DNA from: Candidatus Vicinibacter affinis
Lineage (GTDB): Bacteria; Bacteroidota; Bacteroidia; Chitinophagales; Saprospiraceae
Assembly: GCA_016714365.1 (NCBI GenBank)
Contig: JADJNH010000005.1
Coordinates: forward strand, 62,001 to 126,000
DNA length: 64,000 bases
Direction: 5' to 3'
Shown piece after piece: positions 54,170-61,184 of this stretch. How positions within the stretch are numbered: position 1 is the first letter of the stretch; each line of letters starts with the position of its first letter. The notes below the pieces were generated by a model, which did no database searches, had not been told where the DNA came from, and saw only the letters and a program-made list of their open reading frames with translations. The translations under genes were made by a program, and so were the position numbers.

Positions 54170-54751
54170 ATGCCGGTCTCTATAAAAAACAAAATCTCCC
54201 TTCTGGAAAGAATTTACGAGCGGGATCCCGCGACCAACTCTTTCCTGATCAAAATTTCCATCAACAGTTATCACGACATCTTCAACAATCTGGATCCGGC
54301 CCCATTTGTCAAAAGAGACCTGGACTCTGACCTCATGACCTATATGGAGGAAAGTTCCGTGGACATCCCACTCAAGTATCCATTGATCCTGCAATTCAAT
54401 GCGCCGACCGACATCCGGGACTCCGAAAAAGAGCAACGCGTAATCACCGGAATTAAAACCTATTTTCAATTCATGATCCGGTCTTACAAAAGAGAAATAA
54501 ACCAGGTATACCAGAGGAGTATTACCTATATACTCAGCGCCTTTGCCCTCTTGTTGTTCGGCTTTTACCTGAACAACTGGTCATCAAAAAATATCCTTTA
54601 CGAAACATTGGTAGAAGGACTCAACATTGGTGGATGGGTTTTTCTGTGGGAAGCAATTGTGCTCTTTGTATTCAAGAATCGAGACACCAGAATCCAATGC
54701 AAAAGGTACGAAAGATTGGAAAATTCTCCAATCCATTTTGTCTACTCCTGA
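54170..54751 (+). CDS. predicted two-helix membrane protein of unknown function
   Basis: 193 residues. A soluble N-terminal part of about 115 residues (ISLLERIYERDP, YPLILQFNAPTDIRDSEKEQRVITGIK) precedes two membrane helices (about 118-136 ITYILSAFALLLFGFYL and 149-167 GGWVFLWEAIVLFVF), and a short basic tail. No signal peptide; no family recognised. Its C-rich codon use matches dinB more than the flanking housekeeping genes. It ends 100 bp before the tandem repeat array. Confidence 0.7.
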   Translation: MPVSIKNKISLLERIYERDPATNSFLIKISINSYHDIFNNLDPAPFVKRDLDSDLMTYMEESSVDIPLKYPLILQFNAPTDIRDSEKEQRVITGIKTYFQFMIRSYKREINQVYQRSITYILSAFALLLFGFYLNNWSSKNILYETLVEGLNIGGWVFLWEAIVLFVFKNRDTRIQCKRYERLENSPIHFVYS

Positions 54752-54850
54752 TGGTAAGTTTTATGGTCTTATTGTCAGCAAAACTCTAACAAAATTTACT
54801 CGTAGAGCGTATGCCTATGCAAACAGATATGGCAACTTTTAATTCTCCCA

Positions 54851-55290
54851 TTAGCCGCTTTCGCGGTTCCTTCTCTTATCGTGCTGTCGCACCATACTCT
54901 GCCAAAGCAGAGATCGTTCAGTCATACTAATTGGCTAATTTTCAAATTCTCTAATTCTCTAATTCTTCCATTAGCCGCTTTCGCGGTTCCTTCTCTTATC
55001 GCGCTGTCGCACCATACTCTGCTGAAGCAGAGATCGTTCAGTCATACTAATTGGCTAATTTTCAAATTCTCTAATTCTCTAATTCTTCCGTTAGCCGCTT
55101 TCGCGGTTCCTTCTCTTATCGCGCTGTCGCACCATACTCTGCTGAAGCAGAGATCGTTCAGTCATACTAATTGGCTAATTTTCAAATTCTCTAATTCTCT
55201 AATTCTTCCGTTAGCCGCTTTCGCGGTTCCTTCTCTTATCGTGCTGTCGCACGATACTCTGCTTGCAGAAGAGATCGTTCAGTCATCTCT
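54851..55290 (-). repeat. tandem array of a 120-bp three-hairpin module (3 full units and 1 partial)
   Basis: Units start at 54851, 54971, 55091 and 55211, exactly 120 bp apart; units 2 and 3 are almost identical. Each holds CCGC-tttc-GCGG, then G(T/C)GC-tgtc-GCAC, then CTCTGC-4 nt-GCAGAG, then GATCGTTCAGTCAT and an A/T spacer with CTAATTCTCTAATTC. On the minus strand the first stem is capped by GAAA, a GNRA loop, and the T/C change in the second stem stays paired (U-A or U-G), which favours a minus-strand RNA. Unit 4 has a rearranged third hairpin and ends at the histidine kinase stop codon. A single copy lies at 720-800. The region 54752-54850 holds nothing else of note. Confidence 0.85.
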
Positions 55291-55292
55291 AA

Positions 55293-56450
55293 TTATCTAA
55301 TTCCATCCTCACTTTCCCGCAACTCAATCATAAACGATGTTCCCTGATCGACCACAGAGTCTTTTACATAGATCCTTCCGTTGTGATAGTTCTCAATAAT
55401 GCGTTTTGCCAATGATAATCCCAGACCCCAACCCCTTAGTTTGGTAGAGTAGCCGGGTCGAAAAATGGTATCAAATTTTCCTGCAGGAATTCCCTTGCCT
55501 GTATCCGTAATCTCCAGATGAATCATATGGTGATGTTTGGAAATCCTGGCCATGATCCTGCCTTCCCCTTCCATGGCATCCAAAGCATTACGAAGTAAAT
55601 TCTCCAAAACCCATGAAAATAAATTAGGATTGATGTCCACAAAATAGTCCTGCTCTCCTTCATCGGGAAAGTCAAAAACAATGTGTCTGGATGCACGTAC
55701 CTGCATGTAACGCTTGGCCTCCAGCAATTCCTTCAAGAGCGAACAAGGATGTAGCTCTGGTTTGGATCCAATTTTTGAAAAGCGGTCAGAGACTTGTTGA
55801 AGCTTCAACACATCCTGCTCCATGTGGCTTACGATTTCTGCTGCTTGCTCCGGATCGGTATCTGATGACTTAAGATTTTCTATCCATCCCATTATGCCGG
55901 AAATTGGGGTGCCGAGCTGGTGAGCAGTTTCCTTGGCCATCCCTACCCACACTCTATTCTGCTCTTCCTTACGGGTAAGGTTGAACACCGCATATCCAAT
56001 TGCCGCATAGATCAACAAAAGGAATAATTGAAGCAAGGGAAAATAGCGGATCAGCGTCAAAATTTTTGGATATTCCCAATAAATTGCTTCATAGTCCGGT
56101 GTCGTAAGGGGTTGAATTCCGGAAGCACGCACTCTTTTCAAAATTGCCGAAGTGTCCGCGTTCTCCGGATAATTATGAAGTTGTACATCTCCATTATGGT
56201 TGACCGTAACCACACTTACATTGTTGAGCTTTTCAAGAACTTCTACCTGGTAGGTCATGTCTTGATCGTAATTCTGGTTAAGGGAAATTTCTTTTAATGT
56301 GCGTACCAGCAATTCCACATGTGTTTTCTCACGTTCGGCCAGGTTCTGGGCAAGGTAATTGGAATAAAATACTGGCAATAAAGCAATTAACACCCCTAAT
56401 ATGGCAAGGTATAATTTCCACCGACCTGTCTTACTGTATACGTCCATCAT
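55293..56450 (-). CDS. orphan sensor histidine kinase
   Basis: 385 residues. Two membrane helices (about 13-33 and 137-158) flank a short periplasmic sensor of about 100 residues. The kinase core has the H-box KETAHQLGTPISGIMGW (His177), N-box LLRNALDAM, G1 DTGKGIP, F-box IFRPGYST and G2 RGWGLGLSLAKRI. No response regulator is adjacent, so partner and signal are unknown. The last codons (GIR-stop) are made from AATTAG-type repeat sequence at the edge of the hairpin array, suggesting the repeat supplied the present stop codon. Confidence 0.92.
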   Translation of the reverse strand: MMDVYSKTGRWKLYLAILGVLIALLPVFYSNYLAQNLAEREKTHVELLVRTLKEISLNQNYDQDMTYQVEVLEKLNNVSVVTVNHNGDVQLHNYPENADTSAILKRVRASGIQPLTTPDYEAIYWEYPKILTLIRYFPLLQLFLLLIYAAIGYAVFNLTRKEEQNRVWVGMAKETAHQLGTPISGIMGWIENLKSSDTDPEQAAEIVSHMEQDVLKLQQVSDRFSKIGSKPELHPCSLLKELLEAKRYMQVRASRHIVFDFPDEGEQDYFVDINPNLFSWVLENLLRNALDAMEGEGRIMARISKHHHMIHLEITDTGKGIPAGKFDTIFRPGYSTKLRGWGLGLSLAKRIIENYHNGRIYVKDSVVDQGTSFMIELRESEDGIR

Positions 56451-56515
56451 GATTCCCCTTCCCGGGTTTCAGCCAAATGCAAAGTAAACGCATTTGTCCC
56501 TTAGCAAGGTATAAA

Positions 56516-57391
56516 TCAATCCTTGGTTTTTAAAGTGACGATCATGAGGGCCGCTTCCTGGTTAAATATTTTGTTACGCTCTCGTGCAACCGCAAATCTC
56601 GAGTTCCCCAATGGACAAATGGACTCCCATTGCCCCAATTCCGGAAGATCGTAGGTGACCATTTTTTTTCGCTTAAAGGAGGGTGCATCTGTTTGGATGA
56701 TCTGGGTCTCAGTGAGCCAATAAATGTAATTTGACTCTTGATCAAAACAGCTTCCTGTTAGCTGGCTTTCCATAAAAAATCTGCCGGAGTATGCTATACT
56801 TTTTTCGGGACTTAAATTATGCATTCCGGGTTTCGGATAGAGTGAATATAAATCAGTCTTTTGAGAAATGTCCTGCATCCAATTTTTGGTAAAAAAGTAG
56901 ATTTTATCTTTCATCCAACACATGGCCTCGACATCGAATTTTCTGTCCTTGCCCTTTGGTTTTTTGTCAGGATATTTTTGATATATAATTTCTATAGAAT
57001 CTGCTTGCACTGCATTTTGGTCAGTTAAATCCGTCAACCGGATTATGTAGATTACTACCCTGTGTCTTTTTTGCTTGTTGTTACCGGTATCCGCAATGTA
57101 CAGATACTCTTTTCCATCTGTTGTCAATTCTTCCCAGTCCCTGTTTATTGCATTGACCACTGATACTTTTCTTTCCACTCTGCCGACAGAATCCAGCTGA
57201 TAGATTGCTGCTTCATTCCCCCCATCATTGATGGCGTAATAGTGCTGTCCCCTGTCTAAAGTAATCAGACCTGAAATTTCGTGTAATTCATCCGATAATA
57301 AATGTTGCTGTTCCTTATCAGCATTCTGACCCTTCAAATCCAGTAATGTTATCAAATAGATAACTGTGGAAAAATGAATTTCTTTTATCAT
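56516..57391 (-). CDS. exported beta-propeller-like protein of unknown function
   Basis: 291 residues. An N-terminal hydrophobic segment (MIKEIHFSTVIYLITLLDLKG) looks like a signal peptide. Repeated blade-like patterns follow: HEISGLITLDRGQHYYAINDGG, DWEELTTDGKEYLYIADTGNN, DVEAMCWMKDKIYFFTKN and WESICPLGNSRFAVARE. The E-G-L and D-x-E-x-x motifs recall secreted SdiA-regulated or phytase-like propellers, but the assignment is weak. It lies between the kinase and arsM on the same strand. Confidence 0.75.
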   Translation of the reverse strand: MIKEIHFSTVIYLITLLDLKGQNADKEQQHLLSDELHEISGLITLDRGQHYYAINDGGNEAAIYQLDSVGRVERKVSVVNAINRDWEELTTDGKEYLYIADTGNNKQKRHRVVIYIIRLTDLTDQNAVQADSIEIIYQKYPDKKPKGKDRKFDVEAMCWMKDKIYFFTKNWMQDISQKTDLYSLYPKPGMHNLSPEKSIAYSGRFFMESQLTGSCFDQESNYIYWLTETQIIQTDAPSFKRKKMVTYDLPELGQWESICPLGNSRFAVARERNKIFNQEAALMIVTLKTKD

Positions 57392-57434
57392 TTCCTAAAA
57401 ATTGAGGTTTAGCCTTACTGACTCTTAAAAATTG

Positions 57435-58409
57435 TCAGCAGCAACCTCCACCATCGTAGTGAAACGTAGATTCGGAAATGAAAATTTCAGGATGATTGAG
57501 CCTGGCTAAATTATTGGCTGTTTTATCACAGACGGCCAGCGGCTGGTTCTGCATCAGTAAATGTCCTTTATGATCATCAAAGGTTTCTTCTTTTCCAAAA
57601 TAGATAGCCGCTTTACCGGTAAAAACACAAGCTCCGTCCTCTGGCATCGGGTCTTTTATCGCACACACTTCCACGCTTTCTATATAAATGTTTTTAGTCA
57701 GTCCTGGATATTGATTTGAAGCCAATATACGGTATGGTCTCCTGGCTCTTATTTCTATGGTACCAAAACCTACGCTTGTAATAAGATTGATATATTCCTG
57801 TAAAGGTATTGCACCACTTAAACACAAGGCTCTTAAGTGATCATCATTTTTTAAGCTTTCCGGCATGGGGTCTTCAGAGATGGGGTCAGACAAAACCAAC
57901 CTGCCATGTGGCTTTAGCACTCTGTACATTTCTGTCAGTGCTTTTTTTAAATCCTCCGTTTTAAAAATATTGAACAGACAATTTTGAGCCGCAACATCCA
58001 CTGTTTCATCTGCCATTGGTAAATCCAGCGCGCTTCCTTTTCTAATGTCTATATAATCAGCGTTGAACCATGAGTTCATCTTCTCGGCTTCCCTTAAATT
58101 TTCATGACATGCATCAATCATTTCATCGACCACATCAACTCCAATTACACTTGCTTCACTTCGACTAAAATAGGCAAATTGCAACAGCTCCATTCCTCCT
58201 CCAATTCCTACATAAAGTACTTTGGGATGATTGCTTAGATCCCTGGGCTCTACCGTACTGCCGCAGCCATAATTCATGGCAAGCATTTTGGATGGAATAT
58301 TCAATTCTGGTAACTGCCACACTGGAGTGGTTGTGCAACACAATCCCACATTGGGATTTAATGCTGCATCTTTGTATACATCGATCGTGGCCTCTAAATA
58401 TTGCGACAT
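57435..58409 (-). CDS. arsM: ArsM-type arsenite methyltransferase (arsenosugar-pathway type)
   Basis: 324 residues of a class I SAM methyltransferase. Seen: VGLCCTTTPVWQLP (Cys24, Cys25), YVGIGGGMELLQFAYF (SAM motif I), VIGVDVVDEMI, CLSGAIPLQEY with a further Cys, and a conserved extended C-terminus with NQPLAVCDKTA ending FHYDGGGCC. The cysteine-rich layout matches ArsM proteins linked to arsenosugar synthesis, which methylate arsenite bound to thiols. No arsS, arsR or arsB is adjacent, so the assignment rests on sequence pattern alone. Confidence 0.75.
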   Translation of the reverse strand: MSQYLEATIDVYKDAALNPNVGLCCTTTPVWQLPELNIPSKMLAMNYGCGSTVEPRDLSNHPKVLYVGIGGGMELLQFAYFSRSEASVIGVDVVDEMIDACHENLREAEKMNSWFNADYIDIRKGSALDLPMADETVDVAAQNCLFNIFKTEDLKKALTEMYRVLKPHGRLVLSDPISEDPMPESLKNDDHLRALCLSGAIPLQEYINLITSVGFGTIEIRARRPYRILASNQYPGLTKNIYIESVEVCAIKDPMPEDGACVFTGKAAIYFGKEETFDDHKGHLLMQNQPLAVCDKTANNLARLNHPEIFISESTFHYDGGGCC

Positions 58410-58457
58410 AAACTTATATTGGTTTTTTTTTTTTAAAATTAGTTGTTGGAAATATGG

Positions 58458-58537
58458 AAGTCTAATTTCCCCATTAACTCATTAACTCATTAGCTCATTA
58501 ACCCATTAGCTCATTAACTAATTAGCTCATTAGCTCA
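58458..58537. repeat. A/T repeat tract of CATTAGCT / CATTAACT units
   Basis: About 80 bp of repeated ATTAGCTC, ATTAACTC and ATTAACCC units between arsM and uvrD. The tract runs directly into the uvrD stop codon at 58538-58540. No gene is present. Confidence 0.7.
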
Positions 58538-60793
58538 TTAGCTTAAGATTTCCAATTTCGCAAACTTTAACATGATCTTCCGCTGTGGGTTGTCTACTTC
58601 TCTAAAAAAAATGGTTGCAATTCTATTGTCTGATCCTCCTTCGATGTTCAGCACTTTTCCTTCTCCAAATTTCTGATGCAGCACCGTCATGCCTGCCTGA
58701 ATTCCATTCGGATTGCTGGGTTTAAAATTTGCAAGTCCGGGATGACTGATACTTACAGGTTTCTTCTCTACAAACCTTACTTTAGGGGAAGCCGGTTCAT
58801 CGGTCAAAGTAAAAACAGTTGCTCTTGCAGTGTTGTCTTTTTCGAATCTGGCTTCGTCTATTTCTTCAATAAATCGGCTTGGCTCGTTCATTCTAAGATT
58901 ACCGAAAAAATATCTTGAAGTTGCATAACTCAAGGTTAGAAAATGCTTTGCCCTGGTAATGGCTACATAAAATAATCTGCGCTCTTCATCGAGTTGTTCG
59001 GGTGATGACATGGACATATAAGATGGAAAAAGATTCTCTTCCAGGCCACCCACCACTACCGCTTCAAATTCCAATCCTTTGGCTGAATGCACAGACATCA
59101 AAGTGACATAATCACTTCCTTCCTTTTCTTCGTCAAGTTGTGTGATGAGCGCAATGGATTGCAAATAAGAAGACAGACTCCGATCCGGGGTAGTGTCACC
59201 CAGTACTTCATCATTTTCTGTAAAATCCTTGATTCCATCAAGCAAGGCCATTACGTTTTCCAATCTGGAAATTCCTTCATTCGTTACATCTTGTTTGAGC
59301 TCTGAAGACAATCCTGAGATCTTGTAACTGTAAATGGCTGCATCATAGGCATTGCTTTTACGGGACATGTCCTGCATCTCGATGATTTGCATGCGGAACA
59401 TCTGTAACTGTTGACCTATCTTGCCAGCTGCACTGAACGTAGCCAAACTTTCGAACAAGGACAAATTGTGTTCCTTTGAAAATTCCAACAGCTTATCTAC
59501 AGTACCATCACCAATTCCTCTTTTGGGATAATTGACAATTCTTTTAAAGGCCTCATTGTCTTTTGGATTTACGGTCAGACGCAGATATGCAAGCAAATCC
59601 TTGATCTCCTTACGTTGGTAAAAGGACATTCCACCAAATACTTTATATGGAATATTTAACCGACGCATTTGCTCTTCAAAAATTCTGGATTGCGCATTGG
59701 TCCTGTAAAGGATTCCGATTTCCTTATTCTTAAGATGATAACTGTTTTTCAGTTCGACAATATAATCTGCTATTCTTCTTCCTTCTTCATTATCCGAACT
59801 TGATTTGATCAACTTGATCTTATGGCCTTCTTTTTTATCAGTCCATATTTCTTTTTTAATCTGCCGGACATTGTAAGTAATCACATCATTTGCCGCTTGT
59901 ACAATATGCTCGGAACTTCGGTAGTTTTGTTCGAGTTTAAAGATTTTCACATCCGGAAAATCTGCTTCGAAATCCAAAATGTTTTTGATGGTCGCTCCAC
60001 GAAATGAGTAAATGCTTTGGGCATCATCCCCAACAATGCAGACATTCCGTTGACTCCCCGGATAGAGCACAATTTTTTTTAGGATCGCGTACTGAAGGTA
60101 ATTGGTATCCTGGAACTCATCTACCATTACATGTGTAAATTGCTTACGGTATTTTTCCAGCACATTGTCCGGATTTTCCTGAAACAGTCGGAACAGTTGA
60201 AGTAAGAGATCATCAAAATCCATAGCGCCCGCTTGAAGACATTTCTGTACATATCTTTTATACACTGCAGAAGTATAGGGCATCTTGTTTATCCGATCCT
60301 GTTCAAGCAAATCAGCATCTTTCTCATACATCAGTGGGGTAATGAGATTTGACTTTGCATTCGAAATTCTGGATCTTAAGGAATTGGCGTTGTAATCCTT
60401 TGGATTCAGGTTTAGCTCTTTAATAATTTCTGTTATTAGACTTTTGCTATCGTCTGTATCATAGATTGAAAAATCAGTAGGATACCCAATCTTGGTCGCT
60501 TCCACACGAAGGATTCTGGCAAAAATTGAGTGGAAAGTGCCACTCCACACCTTTCTTGCTTCCCCGGAAGCTACCAGGCTGATACGCTCAGTCATTTCTT
60601 TTGCAGCCTTGTTGGTAAAAGTCAGAGAAAGAATGTTCCATGGTTTGACACCGGACTCTATCATATGAGCCAACCTATAGGTGAGTACTCTTGTCTTTCC
60701 TGAACCCGGACCAGCTATAACCATTACCGGCCCGCCGATCTGTTCTACAGCTGCACGTTGTATCGGATTGAGTTCATCTAAGTAATTGGCCAT
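58538..60793 (-). CDS. uvrD: ATP-dependent DNA helicase UvrD/PcrA
   Basis: 751 residues, superfamily 1A 3'-5' helicase for nucleotide excision and mismatch repair. Motifs in order: Q motif NPIQRAAVEQ, Walker A AGPGSGKT (27-34), LTFTNKAAKEM, DEFQDTN (Walker B), GDDAQSIYSFRGA, EQNYRSSEHI, TLMSVHSAKGLEF and VAITRAKHFLTLSYA. The C-terminus has the PcrA-type FGEGKVLNIEGG tudor-like fold that contacts RNA polymerase or UvrB in relatives. Full length. Confidence 0.96.
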   Translation of the reverse strand: MANYLDELNPIQRAAVEQIGGPVMVIAGPGSGKTRVLTYRLAHMIESGVKPWNILSLTFTNKAAKEMTERISLVASGEARKVWSGTFHSIFARILRVEATKIGYPTDFSIYDTDDSKSLITEIIKELNLNPKDYNANSLRSRISNAKSNLITPLMYEKDADLLEQDRINKMPYTSAVYKRYVQKCLQAGAMDFDDLLLQLFRLFQENPDNVLEKYRKQFTHVMVDEFQDTNYLQYAILKKIVLYPGSQRNVCIVGDDAQSIYSFRGATIKNILDFEADFPDVKIFKLEQNYRSSEHIVQAANDVITYNVRQIKKEIWTDKKEGHKIKLIKSSSDNEEGRRIADYIVELKNSYHLKNKEIGILYRTNAQSRIFEEQMRRLNIPYKVFGGMSFYQRKEIKDLLAYLRLTVNPKDNEAFKRIVNYPKRGIGDGTVDKLLEFSKEHNLSLFESLATFSAAGKIGQQLQMFRMQIIEMQDMSRKSNAYDAAIYSYKISGLSSELKQDVTNEGISRLENVMALLDGIKDFTENDEVLGDTTPDRSLSSYLQSIALITQLDEEKEGSDYVTLMSVHSAKGLEFEAVVVGGLEENLFPSYMSMSSPEQLDEERRLFYVAITRAKHFLTLSYATSRYFFGNLRMNEPSRFIEEIDEARFEKDNTARATVFTLTDEPASPKVRFVEKKPVSISHPGLANFKPSNPNGIQAGMTVLHQKFGEGKVLNIEGGSDNRIATIFFREVDNPQRKIMLKFAKLEILS

Positions 60794-61184
60794 GGGTCTT
60801 CAAATAAGGATGCAAGATAAGCCCTGAACCTACAAAGCGTAAAATGCTCGAGGAAGAAATTTGTAAAAATCAAATATTCATTCAGTTATCCATCATTTAA
60901 TTGTCCTTCAATTTTATCAATACAGGATTTGTCTTGATGCCCAAATGATCCCTCCATTTGAACATATATACCTTTTTTAACTCCTTCTAATCCATTAGCT
61001 CAGATTTCAATAAAAGGAAACATCAACATTTTATAAATATGAAATATTTTCTCATTTTTAGATCCAATCAATTAATTTTTTATAAAATAAATTAAATATT
61101 TTGTAAATAATTGATCCAAACACACTAAATAGTCTAAAATTTATAATATTTTTGCAACACAATTATTACTTCTAAATAAATTTT
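60794..61184. other. A/T-rich intergenic region upstream of glutamine synthetase
   Basis: 391 bp between the divergent uvrD and glnA genes. It is very A/T-rich (e.g. ATTTTTTATAAAATAAATTA near 61075) with no credible open frame or RNA gene. The right end holds the glnA -7 box. The left end should hold the uvrD promoter, but no good TAnnTTTG match was found. Confidence 0.5.
61147..61154 (+). promoter_or_regulatory. putative -7 box of glutamine synthetase III
   Basis: TATTTTTG (TAnnTTTG), 30 bp upstream of the ATG. No clear -33; the A/T-rich upstream could be an UP-like element. Confidence 0.42.

Noticed and set aside
54881..55300. A plus-strand open frame encoding a repeated 40-residue unit across the tandem array
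   Set aside because: It exists because the repeat length (120 bp) is a multiple of three. It opens with GTG, carries no domain, and the same DNA is better explained by conserved hairpins that favour the minus strand.
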